A DNA stretch of 64,000 nt. It comes from Planococcus halocryophilus. Lineage in GTDB: Bacteria > Bacillota > Bacilli > Bacillales_A > Planococcaceae. Positions 1 to 8,683 of the stretch are shown one piece after another. The translations under genes were made by a program, and so were the position numbers. Below the pieces are notes generated by a model. It made no database searches. It was given only the letters and a program-made list of their open reading frames with translations, and had not been told where the DNA came from. The first letter of the stretch is position 1, and every line of letters begins with the position of its first letter. Location: positions 1 to 64,000 of the forward strand of contig NZ_JAKVTG010000017.1 in assembly GCF_022489025.1 (NCBI RefSeq), read 5' to 3'.

Positions 1-84
1 CATGGTTTAGAGTACTCATTTCTTGTACAGGAAATTCATAGCGATCTTGAAGTTCCAGTGGCTTTTCTTGCTGACATCTTATGA
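1..84 (+). CDS. C-terminal tail of an unidentified protein (runs off the window)
   Basis: Frame 1 is open from the first base to TGA at 82-84 and gives 27 residues ending in VAFLADIL. I do not recognise the family. The tail directly precedes the AT-rich segment with the serine recombinase, so it may be the last chromosomal gene before an inserted element, or part of that element. A hairpin with a T-run at 205-236 would end its transcript. Confidence 0.4.
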   Translation, partial: HGLEYSFLVQEIHSDLEVPVAFLADIL

Positions 85-204
85 GTTTCTTCTATATAAT
101 GTAGACATCTTTTATAAGGTGATTATCTTTTAGTTCCCAAGTGAAAAGTCAAATAGTAAAGTGGAAAAAATAATAACATTCCTCCTCAGAAGTTATTATA
201 TAGA

Positions 205-236
205 AGAGTGGCAAATCTGCTGCTCTTTTTCTTTTT
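205..236 (+). terminator. Rho-independent terminator, possibly of the upstream partial gene
   Basis: AGAGTGGCA and TGCTGCTCT form a 9-bp stem, with two G-U pairs, around a 4-base loop, followed by TTTTTC. The rest of 85-490 is very AT-rich and non-coding. It contains an 8-base direct repeat GACATCTT at 72-79 and 107-114, an imperfect hairpin at 170-199, and the leader of the recombinase gene. Confidence 0.5.
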
Positions 237-490
237 TGGTCCTTTACATTTAATTATTTGTAGGCTAGTATATATTTATAACATATACAGCAACATATAC
301 ATTTAAACCGAATCATCTAAATTTAAACTAGCAAGTTATACTTAAATATAAACCTTATCTCTTCTTTGGGTTTGTTTTAAAAAAATAAAAATTTAACTAA
401 ATAGGTTTTCAGTATCTTTCTTTATGTGAAGGATATTTATTTCCTATGGTTGAATTTTTACTTTAAAACAAATTTGAGGAGGATTTTTTT

Positions 491-2269
491 ATGACAAGAA
501 AAATAGGTGTAGGATATGTGAGAGTTAGTTCAACGGTGCAAAGTGAAGAAGGGTTGAGCCTCACTCACCAACGCTCAAAGATTATTAAGTACTGTAATGA
601 TAACAATATCAAACTACTAGAAATGTTAGAGGATGCTGGAAGAAGTGGTTACAATATCAGCGATGATGAGAGTAAAAGAAGGCCAGGTTTAATACTCTTG
701 TTGGATGCAATAAAGAACAAGAATATTGATTATGTTGTTATAACTAAAAACGATCGTTTAGGTAGGGATCAGCAAGAAAAAGGGTTTATCAAGCGCCTTT
801 GTCGTAAGCACAGAGTAGAGATTATATACATAGATCAGCCGGGTTTAGCAGGTGCAGCAAGCACACCAACAGAAGCAATGATTGATAATTTACTAGATAT
901 TCTTGACGAATTTTACAGCATGAATCTAGGTATGGAAGTAAAGAAGATTCACGGGGACCTGGCTAAGAAGGGGTTGTATACGGGTGGAAGAGTTCCTCTT
1001 GGTTACAAACTGCATGAGTCAGTAAATTTAGCGGGAAAGAAAGAAAAGATTTTAGTTGTAGACGAAGAAACCGCTCCTGTTATTAGGTTAATCTATCAGA
1101 TGTACTTATCTGGTAAAGGAGTCAATAGAATCGCCATTCATCTAAATAAAATAAAAGCACTTAATAAGGGAGATTGGTCTCAATTTTCAATCGCTGTTAT
1201 CTTGAAGAACCCGAACTACTATACCCGCGTCTGGAATCGGAGTGAAAGTCGTAGAGTTCATGGATATGTAAAGCCGGAAGAAGAATGGATATATGCGGAA
1301 GGAGAGCACGATACGATTATTTCGGAAGAAGACTGGAAGGCTGTACAGGATCTAATGGCAAAGAAGAATAAGAGTTTAGGAAGAAAAGGGAAAAAGAACG
1401 AGAACAAGAATACTAGACATGATAGCCGCTATTACGGAAAATACATTCTTACTGGAATGATCAAATGCACTACTTGTGGGAAGGCTTACACATCAACCAG
1501 AACGACAAGCAAACGAAGTGGAACAGTTGGGTACTACTTCCGTTGTCCGTCCGCTAAAAACTTACCGAAAGACCAAAAGTGCAGTAACAGCCTGAACATG
1601 CAAAAATTAGATATGGTTATTTGGGAACAACTATGTAAGTTCCTTACTCCTGAACAAATTGCTACTGAAATTGATAAGGCTTTGAAAGAAGAAGGGGAAA
1701 AGAACAAAGTTCAAAACGAAAAACACCGTGACTTCCGCAAACGCATTAAGGACAATCAAAAGACAATTGATAATTTAATGAAAGTAGTTTCCAAAATTGA
1801 TATAAGTGTTGAAGCGAACATGCGTGCTTTTGATAGATATAATCAGAGGTTGAACGAACTAGAAGACGAAGTTGAAGAATTAACAATGAAACTAAACAAT
1901 CTTGGCGAACCGCTCCCAGAAGAAGTTAAGTTTCCGATTGACTTAGAAATCGTGAAGAAAGAATACCTTATTAACCCAGATTACATTAACTACCTAGATG
2001 TAGAAGTTACTAAGGCTATCGTGAATACGTTGGTAGATAGAATTGAGGCTACTCGTATGGATAGTAAGCATACGGCTCTAGAAATCTTCTTTAAATTTAA
2101 TCACCCTTCTATTCGTGAACTTATTGACTTTAGAAAAAGAAATCTTAAACAAACCAATTTACCAATCGTATCTGATGTAAATACAACGAGTGAGGAAGAT
2201 TATGCTGCCTTTACTCATTTTTTATCGGACCTGTACGTGCCTTTGGCCATTGGAGAGCCGTCTCCATAG
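491..2269 (+). CDS. Large serine recombinase (phage/ICE-type integrase)
   Basis: The 592-residue protein has the layout of large serine integrases. An N-terminal resolvase domain (about 1-155) has the YVRVSS motif with the likely nucleophile Ser13 and a DRLGRD arginine motif. A Recombinase domain follows (about 165-290), then a zinc ribbon with a CTTC pair near 326-329 and a second Cys pair near 352-362, and a Lys/Glu-rich coiled coil (about 395-470). The start ATG follows a GAGGAGG site. Such enzymes integrate and excise phages, ICEs or skin-like elements at short att sites. No phage structural, conjugation or excisionase genes lie nearby, so it appears to be an orphan or the edge of a larger element outside the window. 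Confidence 0.93.
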   Translation: MTRKIGVGYVRVSSTVQSEEGLSLTHQRSKIIKYCNDNNIKLLEMLEDAGRSGYNISDDESKRRPGLILLLDAIKNKNIDYVVITKNDRLGRDQQEKGFIKRLCRKHRVEIIYIDQPGLAGAASTPTEAMIDNLLDILDEFYSMNLGMEVKKIHGDLAKKGLYTGGRVPLGYKLHESVNLAGKKEKILVVDEETAPVIRLIYQMYLSGKGVNRIAIHLNKIKALNKGDWSQFSIAVILKNPNYYTRVWNRSESRRVHGYVKPEEEWIYAEGEHDTIISEEDWKAVQDLMAKKNKSLGRKGKKNENKNTRHDSRYYGKYILTGMIKCTTCGKAYTSTRTTSKRSGTVGYYFRCPSAKNLPKDQKCSNSLNMQKLDMVIWEQLCKFLTPEQIATEIDKALKEEGEKNKVQNEKHRDFRKRIKDNQKTIDNLMKVVSKIDISVEANMRAFDRYNQRLNELEDEVEELTMKLNNLGEPLPEEVKFPIDLEIVKKEYLINPDYINYLDVEVTKAIVNTLVDRIEATRMDSKHTALEIFFKFNHPSIRELIDFRKRNLKQTNLPIVSDVNTTSEEDYAAFTHFLSDLYVPLAIGEPSP

Positions 2270-2280
2270 TGAGATAAAAA

Positions 2281-2313
2281 CGTCAAAACCTTTACTGGTT
2301 TTGGCGTTTTTTT
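2281..2313 (+). terminator. Terminator of the recombinase gene
   Basis: CGTCAAAACC pairs with GGTTTTGGCG over a 6-base loop and is followed by seven T. A near copy lies at 3445-3478. The remaining gap to 2639 has no convincing gene: 2320-2440 is more GC-rich than its surroundings and unidentified, and 2450-2630 is AT-rich. Confidence 0.85.
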
Positions 2314-2639
2314 GTGGGTTTAAAACCGTTTTCAGTCGCTATATCGGTAAAATAGCTGTGCCTTCCTGCGGGCTTGCCTGGCTAACCAAAGTGGATTTCG
2401 ACATTTTACTGTCCCGCGCGAGTCTCTGTTGTTTTACTACATAGCTTTAGTTCTACTTTTATAAAATTAATAATGGTACTCGAATAGATAATTGAGCAAG
2501 CTATTTCGAATCATTAAGAGAAATAGAACAAGCATGACAGATTAGGAAGTATGAGGATGTGAAAATATGGTATGGTAATTAAATGGAAAATAGCAATTGG
2601 TAGAGGACTCATACAAAAATGAAAGGAGGAAAAAACCAG

Positions 2640-2942
2640 ATGAATTTTGAAGTTACTTTTACTTTCGCATTACTTGTTTTGATAGTAGGTCTAATGTCTG
2701 CATTTTTCATCAGCAAAAATCAGGACAAGAAAATCATGAAAATCATTTGGGGCGTCACATTAATGATTGTAGTTGCTCCGTTATTTAGTTGGTTAGTTTC
2801 ACAATTATATGGAATTTATGAAAAAAGTGGTTGGGCAGCTGTAGCACTTTCCGCTATTTTATTTCCTGTTATTTTTTTATTTGGGTTAATTGTATTGCTG
2901 ACAGGAGTTTTTCAAAAACTAAAAGATAAAGTTCGAAGTTAA
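2640..2942 (+). CDS. Small integral membrane protein of unknown function
   Basis: A 100-residue hydrophobic protein with about three membrane segments (roughly 3-25, 35-58 and 68-92) and a basic C-terminal tail (KLKDKVRS). I chose ATG 2640 over the in-frame ATG at 2619 because GGAGG at 2625-2629 lies 10 bases before 2640 and inside the longer reading. No catalytic motif is visible and I do not recognise the family. It sits between the recombinase and a Nudix gene in the accessory-looking segment. Confidence 0.6.
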   Translation: MNFEVTFTFALLVLIVGLMSAFFISKNQDKKIMKIIWGVTLMIVVAPLFSWLVSQLYGIYEKSGWAAVALSAILFPVIFLFGLIVLLTGVFQKLKDKVRS

Positions 2943-3055
2943 TACCGTGTTAAAAAAGAAATTGCTTAAACCTTTTTTGCAATATTATAGTAGTCAATTA
3001 AATATGAATCATATTCAGTGCAACACGTTTATGAAATATTAATGGAGATGAACCC

Positions 3056-3436
3056 ATGATTTCACAGGCTCTTATACTAGAAGGTAACAAAATTTTAATG
3101 GTTAAACAATATGTTCAACGAGGGGATATCGTGTGGAATTACCCGGGCGGTGGGATAGAAGATGGTGAAACAACCGAACAAGCTTGTATTAGAGAAGTGA
3201 AGGAAGAAACGGGTTACGATGTAATAGTTAAACATTTGATTTTTGAGAAGTCTTATAAATATACATTCATTGCGGAAATTGTAGGAGGTAAGCTTTACTT
3301 AGATTCTTCTATTGAAGCCAATAGCGATATAATTGATAGTGCATGGATTTCAATTAATGATTATGAAAAGTTTGATAAAATCACCGCTCCATTACTATAT
3401 CTACTCGTTAATCATGAAACTACGAAAATACTTTAG
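3056..3436 (+). CDS. Nudix hydrolase
   Basis: A 126-residue single-domain protein with a complete Nudix box (G-x5-E-x7-REVKEETGY, near residues 32-54), which binds divalent metal and hydrolyses a nucleoside diphosphate linked to another moiety. Single-domain members clean up oxidised or non-canonical nucleotides or process NDP-sugars; the substrate here cannot be told from sequence. The ATG follows a weak GGAG (AATGGAGATGAACCC). It is followed by its own terminator. Confidence 0.88.
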   Translation: MISQALILEGNKILMVKQYVQRGDIVWNYPGGGIEDGETTEQACIREVKEETGYDVIVKHLIFEKSYKYTFIAEIVGGKLYLDSSIEANSDIIDSAWISINDYEKFDKITAPLLYLLVNHETTKIL

Positions 3437-3444
3437 TAAGCACA

Positions 3445-3478
3445 AAACGTCAAATCTTCTTATGGTTTTGGCGTTTTT
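3445..3478 (+). terminator. Terminator of the Nudix gene, near copy of the one at 2281
   Basis: CGTCAAATC and GGTTTTGGCG form the stem, followed by TTTTTC. The flanks ACGTCAAA and GGTTTTGGCGTTTTT are shared with 2281-2313, so the two may derive from one duplication. Confidence 0.75.
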
Positions 3479-3479
3479 C

Positions 3480-3513
3480 GTACGTAAAGTCATTTAAATG
3501 TATCTTTACGTAC
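3480..3513. repeat. Perfect 10-bp inverted repeat with a palindromic centre
   Basis: GTACGTAAAG (3480-3489) and CTTTACGTAC (3504-3513) are exact reverse complements, and the loop contains the palindrome CATTTAAATG (3491-3500). It directly abuts the terminator before it. It lacks a T-run, so it is not a standard terminator. It could be an operator or a recombination-site remnant. Confidence 0.55.
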
Positions 3514-3653
3514 TGAGGTTTTTCATGAGCTTTTACTCATATATTTCCAACATATCATAGCCAAATTAACTTCTAGTAAAAATATGAAAAACCATCGAAC
3601 CTTTACCAATTACGAACGTCCTATTACCGTATGACTTCGAAAGAGGTGGCGTA

Positions 3654-3854
3654 ATGGGATTTTGGTATTTCTTGATTTTATTAATGGGACTGATTTTGTT
3701 TGTCTTTGGACTATTCATGAAAAAGCGATTTAAGTTACCCATTCGGATTGGGTTAATATTTACAGGGATCCTTTTTATAGCGCTCTCACTGTTCATGTTT
3801 TCGCCAGGAAGTGCTGAAATTATTGTGGATGTATTTAATTTGAATCGATCTTAG
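3654..3854 (+). CDS. Small two-TM membrane protein, unknown function
   Basis: A 66-residue protein with two hydrophobic helices (about 3-22 and 30-50) separated by the basic turn KKRFK, which suggests both ends face the outside. GAGGTGG lies just before the ATG. A reading frame on the opposite strand overlaps but lacks a good ribosome site. No family recognised. It is the last gene before the conserved chromosomal backbone. Confidence 0.55.
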   Translation: MGFWYFLILLMGLILFVFGLFMKKRFKLPIRIGLIFTGILFIALSLFMFSPGSAEIIVDVFNLNRS

Positions 3855-4005
3855 GCACCCATAAAAAATGCTATTTCTACTAAATAATATAGCAAACTCT
3901 TTTTGCTTATTGGAAAACGAGCGAGCACGTCAAAATGGTTAATGTTTTTACAGCTCTATACAATGTGCTACAATAACCGACATTATGTTTGAAGGGAGAA
4001 TACCC

Positions 4006-4767
4006 ATGATTAAAAAATGGTTTTTAACAATCGTACTTGGAGGATCCATGGTAGCGTTAGCTGCTTGTGGTGATGATACAGCTAAAGAAACAGAAGGTGA
4101 AGAAACGCCGCAAGAAGAGGTTGCAACAGATCAAGAAAGTACTGAGCAACCGGAAATACCAGAAGCTGATTTAGAAGGTATTCCAGAAGTTGTTGCAGAA
4201 GTAAATGGTGAAAAAATCTCAAAAGAGGATTTTGAATCTATTTATACAGGACAGTTCGAACAAATGGCGATGCAAGCCCAAATGTCTGGACAGGAAGTTG
4301 ACCAAAGTCAGTTAAAAGAGCAGGTTGCGGATAGCTTAGTTGCGCAGGAATTACTTGTTCAAGAAACAGAAAACCAAAAACTGACTGCATCAGAAGAACA
4401 AAAAAATACAGCGCTAGAAGAATTAGCTCAGCAAAATGGTTTGAAGTCTTCGGATGAATTATTGGCAGCTTTAAAAGAACAAGAGATTTCTGAAGAAGAA
4501 GTTATGAAACAAATAGAGACACAAGTGAAAATCGAGCAGTTGATTGCCTCAGAAACTGGCGAAATCAAACTGACAGATGAAGAACTACAGACATATTATG
4601 ATGAGGCAAAAGTTCAGCAAGAAGAAGCGGGCGGCGAAGAAATTCCAGCTTTTGAAGAAGTAAAACCGCAAATTGAAGAACAATTGAAAACGCAAAAAGA
4701 AAGCGAAGCAACACAAGCGTTAATCGCAAAACTTCGTGAAAAAGCAGAAGTTACAATTAACCTATAA
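4006..4767 (+). CDS. SurA N-terminal-type chaperone lipoprotein
   Basis: A 253-residue secreted lipoprotein. The N-terminus has a KK pair, a hydrophobic core and a lipobox ending at Cys21 (VALAAC), followed by an acidic linker. From about residue 65 the sequence matches the helical SurA_N/PrsA N-terminal chaperone fold (VNGEKISKEDFE onward, rich in Glu, Gln and Lys helices). There is no parvulin PPIase domain, so it is probably a holdase for extracytoplasmic folding rather than an isomerase. I chose ATG 4006 because AAGGGAG (3992-3998) precedes it; the ATG at 3985 lies upstream of that site. A strong terminator follows. Confidence 0.8.
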   Translation: MIKKWFLTIVLGGSMVALAACGDDTAKETEGEETPQEEVATDQESTEQPEIPEADLEGIPEVVAEVNGEKISKEDFESIYTGQFEQMAMQAQMSGQEVDQSQLKEQVADSLVAQELLVQETENQKLTASEEQKNTALEELAQQNGLKSSDELLAALKEQEISEEEVMKQIETQVKIEQLIASETGEIKLTDEELQTYYDEAKVQQEEAGGEEIPAFEEVKPQIEEQLKTQKESEATQALIAKLREKAEVTINL

Positions 4768-4770
4768 AAA

Positions 4771-4803
4771 AAAACCAGATTCCTTGTGAATCTGGTTTTT
4801 TAT
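4771..4803 (+). terminator. Terminator after the SurA_N lipoprotein
   Basis: AAAACCAGATTC pairs with GAATCTGGTTTT around CTTGT, followed by a T-run. Confidence 0.92.
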
Positions 4804-4892
4804 TTATAAGGATCATAGAAGGAAACAAAGATGTATTAAGATTTTTGTAACCCATTTCCCAGGGTTTTATAGCCAATTGTCAATCAGTGGAT

Positions 4893-4921
4893 TTGACAGG
4901 ACCGGAAATTTTCCGTATCCT
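4893..4921 (+). promoter_or_regulatory. Sigma-A promoter of the BCCT transporter with an internal palindrome
   Basis: TTGACA (4893-4898), a 17-bp spacer and TATCCT (4916-4921). The spacer contains CGGAAATTTTCCG, a perfect 6+1+6 palindrome, a suitable position for a repressor. About 160 nt of untranslated leader follow. Confidence 0.7.
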
Positions 4922-4944
4922 TTAGACTTGTGATAAAGAGAAAC

Positions 4945-5062
4945 TTCAGCCAGCGGGGGCTCTTCTTCCTCCGCTGATTTATAGTTGATCAGTTTGGACT
5001 TTGACGGTCAGTGGACGGCTATTTATATGAATAGGGTCTGCTGGCCGTTAAAGCGGCAAAAA
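4945..5062 (+). promoter_or_regulatory. Structured 5' leader of the BCCT transporter mRNA
   Basis: Two nested helices can be drawn by eye. CAGCGGGGG pairs with CCTCCGCTG over an 8-base loop near 4952-4977. ACGGC pairs with GCCGT around an inner CTATT/AATAG stem near 5024-5051. The leader has no T-run, so no obvious attenuator. I do not recognise a known riboswitch class. This covers most of the gap 4804-5083. Confidence 0.4.
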
Positions 5063-5083
5063 AAGAAAGAGGAGAGGGATTAT

Positions 5084-6580
5084 ATGAAAAAAGTAACCAA
5101 TGTTTTTTGGATTGCTCTTGCACTGGCATTACTGGCCATTGGCTTCGGCGCATTTGCACCCGATAGTTTTGCAGAAGTTACAGGAAATATAAAAACATTC
5201 CTAACAACTTCGTTCGGATGGTATTATTTGCTAATCGTTTCTATCATTGTTCTATTCTGTTTGTTTTTCCTTGTCAGTCCGATGGGGCAAATCAAATTAG
5301 GTAAAGACTCAGATAAGCCCGAGTTTTCATTTGGGACATGGATTGCCATGCTGTTTTCAGCAGGAATGGGAATCGGTTTAGTATTTTGGGGAGCTGCAGA
5401 ACCGATATCGCATTTTGCGATTAATCCGGCAACTGCTGAACCTGGAAGCGCTGAAGCTATGCGTGAATCAATGCGTTTCAGCTTTTTCCACTGGGGAATC
5501 CATGCATGGGCTATATACGCCGTCGTGGCATTAGCACTAGCATATTCTCAGTTCCGAAAAGGGGAACCTGGATTAATCTCCGCTACGTTAAAGCCAATAT
5601 TTGGAGATAAGATGAAAGGTCCTTGGGGAACGTTTGTAGACATTATTGCTGTTTTTGCAACAGTAGTTGGTGTTGCGACGACTTTAGGCTTTGGCGCTAT
5701 TCAAATTAACGGTGGACTTGCGTATTTGTTTGACGGGATACAAGAAGATGACTTTTTCGTTCAACTAATTATTATTGCGATTGTAACGGTATTGTTTATG
5801 ATTTCAGCATGGAGTGGGCTAAGTAAAGGAATTAAATACCTTTCAAATGCCAATATGGTGCTAGCTATCGCTTTACTAGGAGCAATGATAATTCTTGGAC
5901 CAACTTTATTAATCATGAATATGTTTACTGATACAATCGGTACTTATTTCCAAAATCTAATTCAAATGAGTTTCCGTGCAGCGCCAATTGATGGCGAAAA
6001 TCGTTCTTGGATTGATGGCTGGACAATCTTTTATTGGGCTTGGTGGATTTCATGGTCTCCATTTGTTGGTATATTCATTGCACGTGTTTCGAGAGGACGA
6101 ACAATTCGTCAATTCCTACTAGGCGTTTTGATGATTCCTGCATTCGTTAGTTTTCTTTGGTTTGCGGCTTTCGGTACAACGGCAATTGATGTTCAACAAA
6201 GTGGTGTAGATTTAACCGGATTATTGACAGAGCAAACTTTGTTTGCAGTCTTTAATGAGTTGCCATTTGGTGTATTGCTTTCAGTTATAGCGGTATTCCT
6301 AATTACGACGTTCTTTGTTACTTCTGCCGACTCTGCGACATTTGTCCTTGGAATGCAAACAACAGGTGGTTCACTGTATCCGCAAAACTCAGTGAAATTG
6401 ACATGGGGAGTTGCACAATCAGCAATCGCTGTAATTCTTTTGTCTACTGGTGGACTTGATACATTGCAGACAGTATTAATTATTGTGGCATTCCCGTTCT
6501 CCATCATTATCTTATTAATGATGGCATCCTTCTATAAGGCAGTAACAATCGAATACAAAGCTATAAAACGTAAACGTTAA
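5084..6580 (+). CDS. BCCT-family transporter (glycine betaine/choline/carnitine uptake)
   Basis: A 498-residue polytopic membrane protein of the betaine-choline-carnitine family. The glycine-rich segment [14 protein letters not shown] (near residue 100) and the tryptophan-rich segment with [14 protein letters not shown] (near residue 325) are the substrate and sodium-site signatures of BetP and OpuD. It imports a quaternary-amine osmolyte with Na+. Start: ATG 5084 after GGAGAGGG; the frame is open further upstream to a TTG at 4985 but that extension crosses the structured leader. It resembles OpuD, but several paralogues exist in this order, so I give no symbol. It is monocistronic. Confidence 0.92.
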   Translation: MKKVTNVFWIALALALLAIGFGAFAPDSFAEVTGNIKTFLTTSFGWYYLLIVSIIVLFCLFFLVSPMGQIKLGKDSDKPEFSFGTWIAMLFSAGMGIGLVFWGAAEPISHFAINPATAEPGSAEAMRESMRFSFFHWGIHAWAIYAVVALALAYSQFRKGEPGLISATLKPIFGDKMKGPWGTFVDIIAVFATVVGVATTLGFGAIQINGGLAYLFDGIQEDDFFVQLIIIAIVTVLFMISAWSGLSKGIKYLSNANMVLAIALLGAMIILGPTLLIMNMFTDTIGTYFQNLIQMSFRAAPIDGENRSWIDGWTIFYWAWWISWSPFVGIFIARVSRGRTIRQFLLGVLMIPAFVSFLWFAAFGTTAIDVQQSGVDLTGLLTEQTLFAVFNELPFGVLLSVIAVFLITTFFVTSADSATFVLGMQTTGGSLYPQNSVKLTWGVAQSAIAVILLSTGGLDTLQTVLIIVAFPFSIIILLMMASFYKAVTIEYKAIKRKR

Positions 6581-6604
6581 AACCGCCGCTTCGGCGGTTT
6601 TTTC
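6579..6604 (+). terminator. Terminator of the BCCT gene
   Basis: AAACCGCC GCTTC GGCGGTTTTTT hairpin with a T-run. Confidence 0.92.
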
Positions 6605-6659
6605 AATACATAAGCGTTATAATAGAACTCACGCAATAAAAAGATGGAGGATTTATAGT

Positions 6660-7559
6660 ATGGGGAAACCACATGTATTATTAGTAGACGGAATGGCGTT
6701 ATTGTTTCGCTCTTTTTTTGCGACATCTGCTGTGAATCAGTATTTTAGAACAACTGAAGGCTTGGCGACAAATGGCGTACAAGGATTTACTCGTCACGTA
6801 TTAGCGGCAAAAACAATGATGAAGCCAACACATATGGCAGTATGCTGGGACATGGGATCTAAAACTTTCCGCACCGATTTGTTCGACGGTTATAAAGCAA
6901 ATCGACCAGCACCTCCAGAAGACATGGTGCACCAGTTTGACTGGGCGCAAGAAATTTCTAGTCAACTTGGTTGGAAAAATTACGGCGAAGCGGGGATTGA
7001 AGCCGATGACTTTATTGGCTCCTTTACGAAGCAATGGCAAGACCAAGTAGATTTCACCATCATCACAGGGGACAAAGATATGCTGCAATTGTTGACGCCT
7101 TCTGTCAATATTGCGTTTATGAAAAAAGGCTTTCACGTTTACGACGTTTATACAGAAGCACGGTTTATTGAAGAGTACGGCATTCAACCTTCTCAGTTTG
7201 CAGATGTAAAAGCGTTTATGGGCGACCCGAGTGATGGTTATCCTGGCGTAAAAGGCATTGGACCAAAAACGGCTCTTCAACTTATTCAAACCTATGGTTC
7301 AACGGATGGCGTACTAGAAGCTATCGACGAATTAAAGCCGGCACAGAAAAAGAAAATTGATGAGCATAAGGAAATGTTATTATTATCAAAAAAACTGGCT
7401 GTCATCAAATGTGACATCCAGTTGGACGTGTCGCTAGAAGAAATTACCGTTCCTAGCTACACGAATGACCATATTCAATTATGTCGCGACCAACAATTAA
7501 CATTGCTCGCTAAACAGCTCGAGAAAAATATTGGTGTTACAACTGATCCTTGGGTATGA
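6660..7559 (+). CDS. ypcP: 5'-3' exonuclease (PolI N-terminal-domain family)
   Basis: A 299-residue stand-alone homologue of the 5' nuclease domain of DNA polymerase I. The metal-binding acidic residues sit in LLVDGMALLFR, EADDFIG, TGDKDMLQL and MGDPSDGYPGVKGIGPKTA, the last being the helix-hairpin-helix region. It would remove RNA primers and flaps in replication and repair. B. subtilis YpcP has the same size and architecture. GGAGG lies before the ATG, and a TATAAT box (near 6615) is visible without a clear -35. Its 3' end overlaps the convergent C39-like gene by 23 bases. Confidence 0.9.
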   Translation: MGKPHVLLVDGMALLFRSFFATSAVNQYFRTTEGLATNGVQGFTRHVLAAKTMMKPTHMAVCWDMGSKTFRTDLFDGYKANRPAPPEDMVHQFDWAQEISSQLGWKNYGEAGIEADDFIGSFTKQWQDQVDFTIITGDKDMLQLLTPSVNIAFMKKGFHVYDVYTEARFIEEYGIQPSQFADVKAFMGDPSDGYPGVKGIGPKTALQLIQTYGSTDGVLEAIDELKPAQKKKIDEHKEMLLLSKKLAVIKCDIQLDVSLEEITVPSYTNDHIQLCRDQQLTLLAKQLEKNIGVTTDPWV

Positions 7560-8052
7560 TTTTAACAAAAGTTAATACGTTCTGATTTTCTTGATAAGAA
7601 ACCGTCCGCAATTTGCTGGGGCGGTTTTTTTGTCCGTTGTCATGAATATAAAGGATAAGGTCATTTGTCTTTTGCTCAAAGCCAATTAACGGTACCCAGT
7701 GATAGCGATATAACGGTTTTGAAAACCAATGAAACGTGAAATAACGATCAAACTTCATCGCAAGTGGACGACCAGCCAGCAATTCTTCTTTTACTTCTTG
7801 AATAGTGTTAATTTTTTTTACTTCATAGCGAATGCCACCGATTTTTCGGAAGTTTTTTACGAGTCTCCAAGTAAATAACCCGATCGGAGTCGTACCGAGT
7901 AAACGGTAAAGTTGGTTAACCCCAATTTCAAGCTGCTCATAATGTTGCAATATGGCTGCTATAGTTACTGGACCACATGCAGAAGACCGATATTTTTTCG
8001 AAATGCGTTCATCGTATTGGGAAAGTCCTTGAAAAGCGATGAGTTTTTTCAT
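7537..8052 (-). CDS. Papain-like C39-family peptidase-like protein
   Basis: A 171-residue protein without a signal peptide. The likely nucleophile is Cys26 in SSACGPVTIA, His118 lies in YRYHWVPLIGFE and Asp138-Asn139 in IHDNG, in the order Cys-His-Asp/Asn of Peptidase_C39_2 proteins. The substrate is unknown. GGAGG lies before the ATG on the minus strand. The gene converges on ypcP and overlaps it, and a plus-strand terminator lies inside its 3' part. Confidence 0.72.
   Translation of the reverse strand: MKKLIAFQGLSQYDERISKKYRSSACGPVTIAAILQHYEQLEIGVNQLYRLLGTTPIGLFTWRLVKNFRKIGGIRYEVKKINTIQEVKEELLAGRPLAMKFDRYFTFHWFSKPLYRYHWVPLIGFEQKTNDLILYIHDNGQKNRPSKLRTVSYQENQNVLTFVKIIPKDQL
7601..7633 (+). 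terminator. Terminator of ypcP, embedded in the convergent gene
   Basis: AACCGTCC pairs with GGGCGGTT over an 11-base loop, followed by seven T on the plus strand. It lies inside the coding region of the minus-strand C39-like gene, 40 bases past the ypcP stop. Confidence 0.6.
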
Positions 8053-8090
8053 GGGTTAGACCTCCGCATCATCACTTACGATTTATAAAA

Positions 8091-8555
8091 TCACATTTTG
8101 GGTACCAATTTTTTATTTTCATTAAGTAAATGTTCAAGTGCTACTTTAAAAGTCGTATAAACTTCTAATTCAACTTGAATGCCGGCATGGACAATTTCAC
8201 GTACAAATAGCGGATTAAAGCCGACATAAATAGCGCGTAAGCCCATTAAGCCAAGAGCAGAGTTTAATTGGCTTAATTCACTTGCTAGTCCATTATAGTC
8301 AAACTCCATCAAGTCATCAGTAGTTACTCCTGTAAAATCGAAGATAACCCGTTCGGTATCTCGATGTTTTTCTGCATACTCTAAAACTGCCGTGCGGATC
8401 ATATCGAAACGGTCCGTAAAAATAAAACCTGCGATTGGCACTAAAATCGTTTTGGGCACAACCGATGGAATAATCGGGGCCGACATATTTTTTATCAGCT
8501 TTTTAAAATACACTAGCTGTTCTTGTAATTGTTTTATTTCCTGTTGTGGATCCAT
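8091..8555 (-). CDS. STAS-domain protein (RsbR/RsbS-like)
   Basis: A 154-residue protein. A short Gln/Glu helix (about 1-30) is followed by a STAS fold (about 40-145) with the pattern ILVPIAGFIFTDRF, then VIFDFTGV and LRAIYVGF. This resembles the C-terminal domain of RsbR paralogues of the stressosome, which controls the general stress response. The usual N-terminal sensor domain is missing, and the phospho-acceptor position carries TGVT. Start: ATG at 8555, preceded by CGGAGGTA; the longer frame from 8588 would include that ribosome site. Confidence 0.72.
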   Translation of the reverse strand: MDPQQEIKQLQEQLVYFKKLIKNMSAPIIPSVVPKTILVPIAGFIFTDRFDMIRTAVLEYAEKHRDTERVIFDFTGVTTDDLMEFDYNGLASELSQLNSALGLMGLRAIYVGFNPLFVREIVHAGIQVELEVYTTFKVALEHLLNENKKLVPKM

Positions 8556-8652
8556 TCTTATACCTCCGAAAGTTGTTATAAGTGTCAATCGTATAGCTGT
8601 TCACACTATAACATTTTTTATATGAATTGGTACTTCTTATAGTATAGCGAAA

Positions 8653-8683
8653 AAAACGAGTAGGCGGGGGCCTACTCGTTTTG
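8653..8683 (-). terminator. Terminator of the thioredoxin-like gene
   Basis: AACGAGTAGGC pairs with GCCTACTCGTT around a short loop, with a T-run on the minus strand. The stem contains the TAG stop codon of the thioredoxin gene (8672-8674). Confidence 0.85.

Noticed and set aside
170..199. Hairpin ATAATAAC/GTTATTAT with the loop TTCCTCCTC, resembling an anti-Shine-Dalgarno
   Set aside because: The stem is all A/T except one pair, and no translated gene lies nearby to be controlled by it.
2190..2444. 84-residue plus-strand ORF over the recombinase 3' end and its terminator
   Set aside because: It shares most of its 5' part with the recombinase in another frame, crosses the terminator, has no ribosome site and a low-complexity-like composition.
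4985..5083. In-frame N-terminal extension of the BCCT gene from TTG 4985
   Set aside because: The extension crosses the structured leader, has no ribosome site, and the family N-terminus matches the ATG at 5084.
6801..7289. 162-residue minus-strand ORF inside ypcP
   Set aside because: It is fully antisense to a well-conserved exonuclease gene, with no ribosome site and no recognisable domain.
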